Shown: piece after piece, positions 8,720-19,255 of the stretch
Numbering within the stretch: the stretch's first letter is position 1
How the letters are laid out: every line of letters starts with the position of its first letter
Origin: Chitinophaga chungangae
Lineage (GTDB): Bacteria > Bacteroidota > Bacteroidia > Chitinophagales > Chitinophagaceae
Direction: 5' to 3'
Length of the DNA stretch: 64,000 nt
Assembly (NCBI RefSeq): GCF_017742215.1
Contig: NZ_JAGHKP010000004.1
Span: forward strand, 186,001 to 250,000
Program-made: the position numbers and the translations under genes
The notes under the pieces: generated by a model
Databases searched by the model: none
The model's input: the letters and a program-made list of their open reading frames with translations, nothing else
What the model was told of the DNA's origin: nothing

Positions 8720-9967
8720 ATGTTTAAGAAAAAATGGTGGCTCATTGCCGTGTTACTCCTCGTTTGTACGATCACCGCTTACCTGGTTTTCGGTAAAAAG
8801 GCCGCTGGCCCCAGCGCCGTGGCCAAAGTGAAAAAGGAAAACTTCCGCGACGTGGTGGTCAGCCCCGGCGAACTGATGGCCGAAAATACCGTCTACATCC
8901 AGGCCCCGCCCCTCCAAACCCACCAGATCTACGAAGAGATCAAGATCCAGGACATGGTTACGGAAGGCATTACCGTGAAGGAAGGCGATTACATCGCCAC
9001 CCTCGACCCTGCCGTGGTGAACAAAAAGATCGGCGACGTGCAGCTGGAACTGGACCGTTCCATCACCACCCTTTCGCAAACTTCTTTGGATACTACTTTG
9101 CAGATGCGCGAATCGCGGGACAATATGACGAACCTCAAATTCCAGATGGAACAGAAAAAGCTCGCGCTGGAACTGAGCAAATTCGAACCGCCCGCCACCA
9201 TCCGCCAGGCCGAGCTCGATCTCGAAAAAGCGGAGCGCGACCTGAAGCAGCTCGGCGAAAAATACAAGATCCAGCAACGGCAGGCCACCGCCAAAATGGA
9301 ACAGGCCGCCCGTGAGGTGAAACGCAGGCAGGAACAGCTTTCCGCGCTGGAAGACCTCCGCAGCAAATTCCGCATCACCGCCCCTAAAAAAGGGCTGCTG
9401 GTATACATCCCCGATTACGCCACCGGCGGCAAAAAGAAAGCCGGCTCCGCCATCCGTTCGTGGGACCCGCGCATCTGCATGCTGCCGGACCTGAGCACGA
9501 TGCTCAGCAAAACCTACATCAACGAGGTAGACATCAGCAAGATCAAAAAAGAACAGAAAGTAGCCATGGGCCTCGATGCATTCCCGGAAGTGAAACTCAC
9601 CGGCATCGTCACTTCCGTGGCCAACATCGGCGAAAACCGCCCCGGTTCCAACGCCAAGGTGTTTGAAGTGCTCATCAAGCTGGACAAAGTGGATTCCATT
9701 CTCAAACCGGGCATGACCACCTCCAACAACATCCTTATCAACCAGATCCCCGACAAGCTCACCATTCCGCTGGAATCCGTGTTCAGCGAGAAATCGAAGA
9801 GCTTTGTATACATGCGCAGGGGCAATTCCATCGAAAAACGCGAAGTGAAGCTGGGCAAAAGCAACGACGAAGTGGTGATCGTTGAAAAAGGGCTGGAAGC
9901 GGGCGATGAAGTGTACATGTCCGAGCCTGAATCCGCCAAGAACCATACGCTCGTCGTTTTAAAATAA
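8720..9967 (+). CDS. HlyD/MacA-type periplasmic adaptor of an efflux system
   Basis: 415 aa with an N-terminal membrane anchor (about residues 6-26). A lipoyl-like half motif precedes a long alpha-helical hairpin (about 105-215, heptad-rich with many Glu/Lys/Arg/Gln). A beta-barrel and a membrane-proximal domain (SKSFVYMRRGNSIEKREVKLG) close the protein. This is the membrane fusion architecture that bridges an inner-membrane transporter to TolC. It is the first gene of a three-gene set with an FtsX/MacB-type permease 18 bp downstream and a TolC homologue after that. The substrate is unknown. Confidence 0.88.
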   Translation: MFKKKWWLIAVLLLVCTITAYLVFGKKAAGPSAVAKVKKENFRDVVVSPGELMAENTVYIQAPPLQTHQIYEEIKIQDMVTEGITVKEGDYIATLDPAVVNKKIGDVQLELDRSITTLSQTSLDTTLQMRESRDNMTNLKFQMEQKKLALELSKFEPPATIRQAELDLEKAERDLKQLGEKYKIQQRQATAKMEQAAREVKRRQEQLSALEDLRSKFRITAPKKGLLVYIPDYATGGKKKAGSAIRSWDPRICMLPDLSTMLSKTYINEVDISKIKKEQKVAMGLDAFPEVKLTGIVTSVANIGENRPGSNAKVFEVLIKLDKVDSILKPGMTTSNNILINQIPDKLTIPLESVFSEKSKSFVYMRRGNSIEKREVKLGKSNDEVVIVEKGLEAGDEVYMSEPESAKNHTLVVLK

Positions 9968-9985
9968 CCTCATAAAACCATCCTT

Positions 9986-11332
9986 ATGCTAAAATTATGG
10001 GGTGCCCGTAACATGAACAATCTCGGCATCGCGGTGGATTCGCTCGTGGCCAACCGGCTGCGGTCGTTCCTGACCGCCCTTGGCATCATCTTCGGCGTGG
10101 GCGCGGTGATCGCCATGCTTGCCATCGGCAAGGGCGCGAAAGAAGAGATCATGAACCAGATGAAACTGGTGGGCGTCAACAATATCGTGATCAAACCCGT
10201 GGCGGAAGAGAAAAAAGACGAAGAAGAAAAGGAGCCCGCGGAGGGTGGCGCGCAGGAAAAAGACAAAAAGAAATTCTCGAAAGGTCTCAGCCTGGAAGAC
10301 GCGCACAGCATCATCCGCATGGTGCCCACGGTGGAGTCCATCAGTCCTGAAATGATCCTCGACCAGGACGTGATCTACAACGGCAAAAGCAAAAAACTGA
10401 AAATGGTGGGCGTGGAGCCTTCTTTTTTCGAATTGAACAATATCGGCATCGCCGAAGGCAAGATGTTCAACCACGAACAGCTGACTATCGGTGAAGGCGT
10501 ATGCATTATCGGCGCGGGCGTGAAAAGAAAATTCTTTTTGTCGGAAGACCCGATGGGCAAAACCATCAAATGTGGCCAGCAGTGGCTGAAAGTAGTGGGC
10601 GTAACGGACGAAAAGCTGATCAGCTCCGCCACGAAAGAAAACCTCGGCATCCGCGACTACAACATGGACGTGTATGTGCCGATCCAAACCACGCTCACGC
10701 GTTACCGCAATCCCGCCATCCGCATCCGTGAAACGCGGGGCTGGGACGAAGAAGGCCCGCAGAACGTACCCAACGTGCCGGTGCACCAGCTGGACCAGCT
10801 GATCGTAAAAGTGCGGCAGCCCGAGCAGCTCACCGAATCGGCGGGCATCATCAGCCGGATGCTCAAACGACGGCATTCGGACGTGATGGACTTTGAAGTG
10901 ACGATCCCGGAGCAGATGCTGCAGCAGCAACAGAAAACAAAAGACGTATTTAATATCGTACTGAGCGCCATCGCGGGCATATCGCTGCTGGTGGGCGGCA
11001 TCGGCATCATGAACATCATGCTGGCGAGCGTGCTGGAGCGCACCAAGGAGATCGGCATCAGGATGGCGTTGGGCGCGCAGAAAAAAGACATCGTGATGCA
11101 GTTCCTTTTTGAAGCCGTGCTGATCAGCCTCAGCGGCGGTTTTATCGGCATCGTGCTCGGCGTGGCCGGGGCGTATACGGTAGACAAGGTGGCAGACATC
11201 CGTACGATCATCTCCGCGATCTCCATTCTTTTATCCTTTGTGCTGGCTTCTTCCGTCGGCCTCATCTTCGGCATCTCTCCCGCGCGCAAGGCGGCAAACC
11301 AGAACCCAATCGAATGTTTACGACATGCTTAA
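9986..11332 (+). CDS. MacB/FtsX-type ABC transporter permease without ATPase domain
   Basis: 448 aa. The start MLKLWGARNMNNLGIAVDSL leads into a first membrane helix (FLTALGIIFGVGAVIAMLAIG). A large periplasmic domain (about 50-310) carries a highly charged Glu/Lys insert near residues 75-97. Three C-terminal helices include the FtsX signature VGGIGIMNIMLASVLERTKE. Classical MacB carries an N-terminal ATPase, but none is fused here and no ATPase gene lies in this set. The gene overlaps the start of the tolC homologue by 8 bp, indicating translational coupling. The partner ATPase must be encoded elsewhere if the pump is functional. Confidence 0.88.
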   Translation: MLKLWGARNMNNLGIAVDSLVANRLRSFLTALGIIFGVGAVIAMLAIGKGAKEEIMNQMKLVGVNNIVIKPVAEEKKDEEEKEPAEGGAQEKDKKKFSKGLSLEDAHSIIRMVPTVESISPEMILDQDVIYNGKSKKLKMVGVEPSFFELNNIGIAEGKMFNHEQLTIGEGVCIIGAGVKRKFFLSEDPMGKTIKCGQQWLKVVGVTDEKLISSATKENLGIRDYNMDVYVPIQTTLTRYRNPAIRIRETRGWDEEGPQNVPNVPVHQLDQLIVKVRQPEQLTESAGIISRMLKRRHSDVMDFEVTIPEQMLQQQQKTKDVFNIVLSAIAGISLLVGGIGIMNIMLASVLERTKEIGIRMALGAQKKDIVMQFLFEAVLISLSGGFIGIVLGVAGAYTVDKVADIRTIISAISILLSFVLASSVGLIFGISPARKAANQNPIECLRHA

Positions 11333-12794
11333 ATTCAGGATTACAATAGCCTGCCTGCTGGGCGGCACAGGACTTTCGCAGGCGCAGGAGCAGCAGTTGG
11401 TGCTGCAGGACGTGGTGGGGCTGGCGCAACGCAATTCTCCCAGCTACTACCGCGCGCAAAGCCGCGCGCTCAACTCGCTGTACGCGTACCGTTATTTCAG
11501 GGCGGGGCAGCTGCCGCAGCTGGTGCTGGGGCTGAACAACAGCAGCAGTCCTTTCGGCGAAACCGTGGAAGTGCTGCAGCCAGACGGCAAGGTGGAATAC
11601 GTTCGCCGCTCCACCTCCAACACGGCGGTGAACCTCGGTCTGCGCCAGAACGTGCCATGGACGGGCGGTACCTTCTCCGTACAGTCTAACCTCAACCGCT
11701 TCGACGAGTTCACCGGCACTACCAAAACCAATTATCTCGCCACACCGTTCTCCATCAACTACAACCAGCCCAGTATCATGTACAATCCATTTTACTGGGA
11801 GCGCAAAATAGCGCCCATCGCGTACGACGAAAGCAAACGCCAGTACGTCGAAGACCTGGAGATCGTTGCGCTAGACGGCACGTCGCTGTTCTTCGACGCG
11901 CTTTCCGCCCAAACCCAGGAGCGCATTTACCAGCAGAACGTAGCCAACCAGGACACGCTGTTCAAAATATCCAAAGGCCGCTTCGACCTGGGCAAGATCG
12001 CGGAGAACGAGCTGCTGCAGATCGAACTGAGCCTGCTCAACGCCCGCAATACGCTTGAACAGGCCACTTTGCAGAAAGAAATGGCGTACCAGGAACTAAA
12101 ACGGTTCCTGAACATGCCCAAGGATGCGGACATCCGGCTGAAAGCACCGGCTACCGTGCCGCTGTTCAACGTACCGCTGGACAAGGCCGTGGCCGAGGCG
12201 GGCAGCAACCGGCAATCCGTGCTCGAGTTCAGGCGCAGGCGGCTGGAAGCCAACGAGGCCGTGGCCGAAGCCCGCGCTTACAGCGGTTACGAATTCAACC
12301 TGCGGGCGCAGCTGGGGCAGACCAACAACGGGCAAACGCTGGGCAGGGTGTATTCCGGCGGGGAGATCCAGCAGAACTTTTCCATCGGCGTGGGCATCCC
12401 GATCATGGACTGGGGCCGCGCCCGTTACCGCGTGCGCCAGGCCAAGGCCAACCGCGACCTGATCGAAATAGACGTGCAGCAGGCCGAACGCCAGTTCGAG
12501 CAGGAAGTGTACCTGCAGACCCAGCAGTTCAACATCCAGAAAAACCTGCTGGCCAGCGCCACCAAAGCCGATACCATCGCGCGGCTGCGGTACGAGATCA
12601 CCAAGCAGCGGTACCTGATCGGGAAGATCAGCATCACCGACCTCAACCTCGCGCAAAGCGAAAAAGACCAGGCCGCGCAGAACTACGTGTACGCCCTCCG
12701 CAACTTCTGGAGAGCTTACTACACCGTGCGCCGGCTGACGTTGTACGATTTCGAGAAAGACGAGAAGATCCGTTACGAATTCCAGGAAAAATAA
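11325..12794 (+). CDS. TolC family outer-membrane efflux protein
   Basis: 489 aa from the ATG at 11325. A signal peptide (MLKFRITIACLLGGTGLSQAQ) directs it to the periplasm. The mature part has the duplicated long helices and beta segments of OEP domains, for example LLQIELSLLNARNTLEQA and the later LRYEITKQRYLIGKISITDLNLAQ. TolC-type trimers form the outer-membrane duct for adaptor-permease pumps. The start overlaps the permease stop by 8 bp, and a terminator follows at 12825-12858, so the efflux operon ends here. Confidence 0.9.
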   Translation: MLKFRITIACLLGGTGLSQAQEQQLVLQDVVGLAQRNSPSYYRAQSRALNSLYAYRYFRAGQLPQLVLGLNNSSSPFGETVEVLQPDGKVEYVRRSTSNTAVNLGLRQNVPWTGGTFSVQSNLNRFDEFTGTTKTNYLATPFSINYNQPSIMYNPFYWERKIAPIAYDESKRQYVEDLEIVALDGTSLFFDALSAQTQERIYQQNVANQDTLFKISKGRFDLGKIAENELLQIELSLLNARNTLEQATLQKEMAYQELKRFLNMPKDADIRLKAPATVPLFNVPLDKAVAEAGSNRQSVLEFRRRRLEANEAVAEARAYSGYEFNLRAQLGQTNNGQTLGRVYSGGEIQQNFSIGVGIPIMDWGRARYRVRQAKANRDLIEIDVQQAERQFEQEVYLQTQQFNIQKNLLASATKADTIARLRYEITKQRYLIGKISITDLNLAQSEKDQAAQNYVYALRNFWRAYYTVRRLTLYDFEKDEKIRYEFQEK

Positions 12795-12824
12795 GATCCG
12801 TATAAAGGCAAGCAGAGAACGGGC

Positions 12825-12858
12825 GCCGGGTTTCGAAAGAAATCCGGCATTATTTTTT
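12825..12858 (+). terminator. Rho-independent terminator of the efflux operon
   Basis: The stem GCCGGGTTTC/GAAATCCGGC (12825-12834 with 12839-12848) closes over a tetraloop. ATTATTTTTT follows. Confidence 0.75.
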
Positions 12859-12871
12859 CTGTAACAGCCGC

Positions 12872-13492
12872 ATGAGTCAAAGATGGATCATTCCAATCGT
12901 CCTGCTTTCCCTTATTGCAATCCTCGCCGTGAAATCGTGCGCCGACCAGAAAAAGGCCAAAGACCTGCTGCGGGTGAACGAGCAGCTGATCAGGGAAAAC
13001 CGGGAATTGAAGAACAGTCTTACCCTTAGCAACCGCACCGCCGAGCAGATCGCGGGGCGGAAAGACATGCAGGCGCAGGCACAGGCTACGTTCGTAGACC
13101 GCCGCGAATATTTCCGCAAGAACTGGAAACAATACATTTCGCTGAATACGGGGGATTACAAGACCGGCTTCCTGGGCGGCATCCGCAACCTGCAGATCAC
13201 ATTGCGAAACCAGACGGAATACCCGCTGGACAATGCCGTGGTGATGGTGGAATACCTGCGGGGCAACGGCAGCGTGTTCAAAAGCGAGCCGTACACCATT
13301 CACAACATACCCGCCAAAGGCGTGCAGACGGTGCAGGCGTCTAACAGCCGCAAAGGCACCAAGGTCAATATCCGCCTGATGAGCGTGACCAGCCAGGCGA
13401 TGAATTTTTGCTGGAGCCACGACAAAAAAGCGCTTCCCGGCGACCCCGACCCCTGGGCCTGCGTAGCCGCGGCAAAGCCGCTTCCGCAATAA
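12872..13492 (+). CDS. Membrane-anchored protein of unknown function
   Basis: 206 aa. One N-terminal membrane helix (about residues 5-22, ending ...VKSCADQ) precedes a short coiled-coil stretch rich in Glu/Arg/Asn/Leu (30-60). A predicted beta-rich domain (110-180) contains GGIRNLQITLRNQTEYPLDNAVV, which resembles the immunoglobulin-like DUF modules that describe protein-binding domains in Bacteroidota lipoproteins. I do not recognise the family. The start codon follows the tolC terminator closely. The gene converges on the phosphoesterase gene, and the two share a bidirectional terminator. Confidence 0.7.
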   Translation: MSQRWIIPIVLLSLIAILAVKSCADQKKAKDLLRVNEQLIRENRELKNSLTLSNRTAEQIAGRKDMQAQAQATFVDRREYFRKNWKQYISLNTGDYKTGFLGGIRNLQITLRNQTEYPLDNAVVMVEYLRGNGSVFKSEPYTIHNIPAKGVQTVQASNSRKGTKVNIRLMSVTSQAMNFCWSHDKKALPGDPDPWACVAAAKPLPQ

Positions 13493-13513
13493 GATTCCAC
13501 TTCCTCATAATTA

Positions 13514-13550
13514 AAATACCGGGCCTTCTTCCGAAAGCCCGGTATTTTTT
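13514..13550. terminator. Bidirectional terminator between convergent genes
   Basis: The stem AATACCGGGCCTT with its complement AAAGCCCGGTATT closes over a short loop. It has A-runs on one side and T-runs on the other, so it can end transcription from both the 12872 gene and the 13569 gene. Confidence 0.8.
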
Positions 13551-13568
13551 ATGTCGGGGCGTTTCCGC

Positions 13569-14819
13569 TTATCCTCTTTTCGATTTCAGGTCTACCCTGC
13601 CCAGTTCGGAGCCGTCGTCTTTGATCATCACCAGGTTCAGGTCTTTTTCAGTGGCCTTTACTTTGATGATGGTGCGGTTGCCGTCTTTCGGGCCGCCGCC
13701 GATCACGATCGGGTAGGAGTGCTGCCCGGCCACCGGTTGGTGAATGCCCGGGCGGTGGGTATGCCCGGCGATGAAAAGGTCCACCTTCGCCTGTTCGAAA
13801 ACAGGCGCGAAAAGTTTGCGGCATTCCATGGTGCCGTGCCAGTCCCCGGAATAATAATGTGGGATATGCATCATCACCACGCGGAATTTCGCTTTTTTGA
13901 ACGCGGGGGACTGCACGATCTGCTTCAGGTCTTCGGCCTGCTGGCGGCGGTATTCGTCGAAATCCACGATGCCGGCGTATACGGGGTGCGTGTCTTCTTT
14001 GTCTTCCCCGGTATCGAGCACGGTGAAATGCACGGGACCCCACTGTTTGGTGAAAATGTACGGCCCGTCGAAATAACTGGCCAGTTCGCGGCGGTATTTA
14101 CCACGGGTTTCGTGGTTGCCGCGGGTGAACAGGAAAGGTTTTTCGGAGGCGAAGGTTTTGCCCAGCGGTGTAAGCAGGTGGTCGAGGATCTGCTGCTCGT
14201 CTTCCTGGTAGTCGAACATATCGCCGTTGAGGAACACAAAGTCGTATGGGTCTTTGTTCAATGCCATCAGATGCGGGAAGCTGAGCGCGCCGCGGTCATG
14301 TATGTCGTTGAAAACCAGCCAGCTTACTTCCTTCGGGTTTTTAGCGGGCGTGGTGAAGGTAAAGGTGCCCGAACTGATGGTTTCGCCGTAAGTGAGCTTG
14401 TAGGGCCTGAACTCGGTGATTTCTTTGGAAAAGACCTTGTAATGGTACGTGGTGCCGGGCTTCAGGTTGCCGAGGCGGATGCGGTGCAGCCTGTCGTACG
14501 AATCCACGATACCGCCCTGCACATTGTGGACGGTTTTGCCGAGGGCCGCGGTTTCGCCGTACTCCACCCAGCTGTAGGTGGGCCTGTTGCTCATCCACAT
14601 CACGGTCATGCCCGTGGGCTCGGGGCTCTGAAGATAGGGCGGGCAAAGGAAGGTGTGTTCTCCTTCGGTAAAGGCCTTTTCGACGGCGAGCGCTTCTTCT
14701 TCGGTGGCGGCGGCTGCGAGGCGGGCTGCCGGCGTAAGGCCGATGGCGCCCAGGATGCCCGCTTTGGTGAGATTGCCGAGGAATCCCCGGCGATCTAATG
14801 ATGGCTTATCTTGTTGCAT
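13569..14819 (-). CDS. Tat-exported metallophosphoesterase (purple acid phosphatase-like)
   Basis: 416 aa. The N-terminus holds a twin-arginine signal (DRRGFLGNLTKAGILGAIG, R10-R11), implying folded export with metals. A fibronectin-like N-terminal domain (about 55-150) precedes a calcineurin-type phosphoesterase domain. Its metal motifs are FNDIHDRG, LNGDMFDY, RGNHETRG, MMHIPHYYSGDWHG and AGHTHRPG. This is the layout of purple acid phosphatase and alkaline phosphodiesterase families, and the substrate is probably an organophosphate in the periplasm. A 136-218 bp intergenic region separates it from atpD, whose promoter it contains. Confidence 0.9.
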   Translation of the reverse strand: MQQDKPSLDRRGFLGNLTKAGILGAIGLTPAARLAAAATEEEALAVEKAFTEGEHTFLCPPYLQSPEPTGMTVMWMSNRPTYSWVEYGETAALGKTVHNVQGGIVDSYDRLHRIRLGNLKPGTTYHYKVFSKEITEFRPYKLTYGETISSGTFTFTTPAKNPKEVSWLVFNDIHDRGALSFPHLMALNKDPYDFVFLNGDMFDYQEDEQQILDHLLTPLGKTFASEKPFLFTRGNHETRGKYRRELASYFDGPYIFTKQWGPVHFTVLDTGEDKEDTHPVYAGIVDFDEYRRQQAEDLKQIVQSPAFKKAKFRVVMMHIPHYYSGDWHGTMECRKLFAPVFEQAKVDLFIAGHTHRPGIHQPVAGQHSYPIVIGGGPKDGNRTIIKVKATEKDLNLVMIKDDGSELGRVDLKSKRG

Positions 14820-14890
14820 ATGATAAAGAGTATTGAACTATAAAAATAACAGGCGGCTTTTAGAAATCATATCTTATTGCTAAATCTTAA

Positions 14891-16537
<1,647 letters not shown>

Positions 16538-16564
16538 GGCTTCTTCTAAACAAAACCGATTAAC

Positions 16565-16816
16565 ATGTTATTGGAAATATTAACACCGGAAAGAAAGCTG
16601 TACACAGGCGAAGTATACGGCATCCAGCTGCCGGGCACAGACGGTTCCTTTGAAGTACTGGACCGCCACGCCCCGCTGATCGCCGCCCTGGGTAAAGGCA
16701 AAATGAAGGTGCTGAAAGATAAGACGCATACGGAGCAGTTCACCATCGAAGGGGGCTTCGTAGAAGTGCTGAATAACAAGGCGACGGTGCTGGTAGAAGG
16801 CGCAACGGCCCTGTAA
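16565..16816 (+). CDS. atpC: F0F1 ATP synthase subunit epsilon (short form)
   Basis: 83 aa, starting MLLEILTPERKLYTGEVYGIQLPG and continuing with DGSFEVLDRHAPLIAALGKG, which is the N-terminal beta-sandwich of AtpC. Proteobacterial epsilon subunits have about 135 residues with a C-terminal helical hairpin that inhibits rotation. That domain is absent here, as is common in Bacteroidota. It is the central stalk subunit of the ATP synthase and lies 27 bp after atpD. Confidence 0.92.
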   Translation: MLLEILTPERKLYTGEVYGIQLPGTDGSFEVLDRHAPLIAALGKGKMKVLKDKTHTEQFTIEGGFVEVLNNKATVLVEGATAL

Positions 16817-16840
16817 TTCTCACGAAAGGCATACATCATG

Positions 16841-16868
16841 AAGGCCGGGCATTACGCCCGGCCTTTTG
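16841..16868 (+). terminator. Terminator of atpD-atpC
   Basis: The perfect stem AAGGCCGGGC/GCCCGGCCTT closes over ATTAC and is followed by TTTT. It may also serve the convergent yqgE gene. Confidence 0.8.
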
Positions 16869-16889
16869 TATTACAAGTTTGCGGAAATA

Positions 16890-17441
16890 TCAGTTCAGTG
16901 AAGGGTCTATCGGGAAATTGGCCATCATCGCGAAGTTGTTGCCCATATTCTGCAGGCTTTGTTTCCAGATCTCCTGCTCGTCTCCCGAAAACAGCAGCGG
17001 CGGGTTGATGCGGCTCAGTATCCAGCTTTTTTCCGTCAGTTCCCCTTCCAGCTGCCCGCTGCTCCAGCCGGAATAACCGATGAAGAATTTGATCTTCGCC
17101 AGGTCCAGCTCGCCCCTGTTCAACAATTCCACGACTGTGGCGAAATCGCCACCCCAAAAAATACCCGGGAACACTTCAAAGCCGCCTTCTATCAGCTCAG
17201 GCACCTGGTGAATAAAATGGATCGTGTCCATCTGAACGGGGCCGCCAAAATAAACGGGGATGTTGGGGGTAACCACTGCGGGGATCAGTTCGTCGAGCCG
17301 CTGATCGAACTGCCGGTTTACGACGAAGCCGAAGCTGCCTTCGTCCTGATGTTCGCACAGCAGCACAACGGTGCGGGCGAAATTCGGGTCTTTCAGAAAA
17401 GGGTCCGCAATCAGCAATATTCCAGGCGCAAGTGTTTCCAT
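16890..17441 (-). CDS. YqgE/AlgH family protein
   Basis: 183 aa. The N-terminus (METLAPGILLIADPFLKDPNF) and the block GSFGFVVNRQ are hallmarks of the UPF0301 family. PVYFGGPVQ and FIGYSGWSSGQLEGEL are the other conserved parts. The fold is known, but the biochemical role is not settled; AlgH was linked to alginate regulation in Pseudomonas. It ends 22 bp after the atpC terminator, in a convergent arrangement. Confidence 0.9.
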   Translation of the reverse strand: METLAPGILLIADPFLKDPNFARTVVLLCEHQDEGSFGFVVNRQFDQRLDELIPAVVTPNIPVYFGGPVQMDTIHFIHQVPELIEGGFEVFPGIFWGGDFATVVELLNRGELDLAKIKFFIGYSGWSSGQLEGELTEKSWILSRINPPLLFSGDEQEIWKQSLQNMGNNFAMMANFPIDPSLN

Positions 17442-17881
17442 GACTTACCTTTTTTCCTTAAGCTCTTGATCAAATTTAACCAACAAATGCCAAACGGGGC
17501 GTTTATTTTTTCGGTAATATGCGCACAATCAGAAAGATGGGAAATAAAAAAAGGGACCTAGAAAGATCCCTTACCATTTTATCAACCAAAATCTAAATCG
17601 CTTATGGAACGAATCCACGTCGATGTATGTAGAAAGTTTATTCGCTTTTTTGTATCTGTTATCAAGTAGCAAATTTGGTACCAGATAACAATGCAAAGAT
17701 AAGGGGCTTGCCTATAATAACAGCATAATTTCTGCGTTAAAATTACGTTAAAGTGATGTTTTTTAACATATATCTCTACAGATACGGCTTTTCACGGTTT
17801 AATTTTGTATCATAGTTGCTATAGCAAACAGTTCCCCGCCGTGGGAAATTCGCTATATTTAGCGTTTTATAGATCCGTAAC
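17442..17881. other. 440-bp intergenic region between yqgE and the histidine kinase gene
   Basis: No protein gene is visible here. On the minus strand it holds a -7 box, a 5' hairpin and a terminator that together suggest a small RNA (reported separately). On the plus strand a TAATTTTG (17800-17807) about 80 bp before the kinase start could be a -7 box, but no convincing -33 box accompanies it. Confidence 0.6.
17544..17687 (-). ncRNA. Candidate small RNA
   Basis: On the minus strand a TATCTTTG -7 box occupies 17694-17701, giving a start near 17687. The predicted transcript begins with a stem TGTTATC/GATAACA (17657-17690) extended by four further pairs. It ends with a rho-independent terminator (stem AAGGGA/TCCCTT at 17551-17572, then a T-run, 17544-17550). 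The only ATG inside lies in the terminator region and opens no plausible frame, so a non-coding RNA of about 144 nt is the best reading. No clear -33 box is seen, and I do not recognise an RNA family. Confidence 0.45.
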
Positions 17882-19225
17882 ATGCTGCCGTTAAAGAAGA
17901 TATTTCCTGTCATTATCGCCCTGATCACCTTGTCCCTGCTCGGGATCATTTACATCCAGTACAGCTGGATCATCAATGCCGCCCATATCAAGAAGGAAGA
18001 AAAGGAACAAAAGATGGTGGACGCCGTTGAAGCTGTCCGCAACGAACTGATCAGCCGCTCGCTGGCGCCCATCGCGCGTATCAAGATCGACCGTTTTAAG
18101 CAGGAGGGCGCATCGAACCGGCTTACGCTGGAGCCCGTTACAGACGGCATCATCAAACCTTTTATCCCCGTCAGCGCCCAGTTTGAAGGCGCGGAAGTAA
18201 TGGGGATGCTGAAAAAGGCGATGAAAGACCGCAAGCTCGACACCGTTTTCGAATTCGGCATCGTGAGCAATGCGCAGATCCAAATGTATTCACCCGCTTT
18301 CATCGAGCGGCTCAACAAACGCGAGACGGATTCCGCGCTGTACCAGGAGATCATCGTGCCGCTGGCGGAAAGCATCAATGCGAATTCTTTTGAAGTGTTG
18401 CATGTGTTTGTGCCGCAAAGCAGTCTTACCGTATTCAAATCCCTTGGCTGGATGATCTTTGGCGGCATCCTGTTCACCGCCATTATCGTAACGGCTTTTG
18501 CCCTCACGATACGAACGATGCTGGGGCAGAAAAAACTCTCGGAGATCAAAAGCGATTTCATCAACAACATGACGCACGAGCTGAAAACGCCGCTGGCCAC
18601 GATCTCGCTGGCCATCGATGCCATCGGCAACGAACGCGTGATGGACAATAAAGACAAGATCCGGTACTTCTCAGGCATCATCAAGGAGGAAAATAAACGC
18701 ATGAACAAACAGGTGGAATCGATCCTCAATTCCGCATTGATGGAAAAAGAGGAACTGACGCTCAACCTGCAGCCGATAGACGTGCACCAGCTCATTCACA
18801 GCACCGTGGAGAACCTGCAGCTGCAGCTGGAAGGGAAGAACGGTACGGTAGACCTGCAGCTGAACGCCATCCAGCCGATCATCAAAGCGGACGAGGTGCA
18901 TTTTTCCAACCTCATTTTCAACCTGCTCGACAACGCGATCAAATATTCCAGGGAAAACCTCGAAGTGCGTATCACAACAACGAATACACGGAAATATCTC
19001 GTGATCTCCATTTCCGACAACGGCATTGGCATGAGCCGGGACACGGTGTCGCGCATCTTTGAAAAGTTCTACCGCGCGCATACCGGCAACGTGCACAACG
19101 TAAAAGGTTTCGGGCTGGGGCTGAGTTATGTGAAAGCCATCGTGGACGCGCACAAGGGCCGTATCAGGGTGGAAAGTATTTTGGGGAAGGGAAGCCGCTT
19201 CACGCTTGAGTTTCCCCAGGAGTAG
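17882..19225 (+). CDS. Sensor histidine kinase (orphan)
   Basis: 447 aa. Membrane helices at about 8-28 and 188-210 flank a periplasmic sensor region without recognised domains. The cytoplasmic part has a HisKA box (INNMTHELKTPLATISLAIDAI, phospho-acceptor H232) and a HATPase domain. The latter shows an N box (LIFNLLDNAIKYS), a G1 box (SDNGIGMS) and a G2 box (GFGLGLSYVKAI). It autophosphorylates and would pass the phosphate to a response regulator, but none lies adjacent. The next gene has its own promoter inside the end of this one. Confidence 0.92.
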   Translation: MLPLKKIFPVIIALITLSLLGIIYIQYSWIINAAHIKKEEKEQKMVDAVEAVRNELISRSLAPIARIKIDRFKQEGASNRLTLEPVTDGIIKPFIPVSAQFEGAEVMGMLKKAMKDRKLDTVFEFGIVSNAQIQMYSPAFIERLNKRETDSALYQEIIVPLAESINANSFEVLHVFVPQSSLTVFKSLGWMIFGGILFTAIIVTAFALTIRTMLGQKKLSEIKSDFINNMTHELKTPLATISLAIDAIGNERVMDNKDKIRYFSGIIKEENKRMNKQVESILNSALMEKEELTLNLQPIDVHQLIHSTVENLQLQLEGKNGTVDLQLNAIQPIIKADEVHFSNLIFNLLDNAIKYSRENLEVRITTTNTRKYLVISISDNGIGMSRDTVSRIFEKFYRAHTGNVHNVKGFGLGLSYVKAIVDAHKGRIRVESILGKGSRFTLEFPQE

Positions 19226-19235
19226 GCTATCTTTG
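19206..19235 (+). promoter_or_regulatory. Promoter for the ThiF-like gene
   Basis: A TTG -33 box (19206-19208) and a TATCTTTG -7 box (19228-19235) are spaced by 19 bp. It overlaps the end of the kinase gene and lies about 20 bp upstream of the ThiF-like start codon. Confidence 0.65.
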
Positions 19236-19255
19236 TACCAGTAATCGAAAGAAGG

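Noticed and set aside
12795-13500. Possible signal for a frameshifted continuation of tolC into the 12872 gene
   Set aside because: A clear terminator and a new start with its own membrane helix separate the two, and tolC has a normal length.
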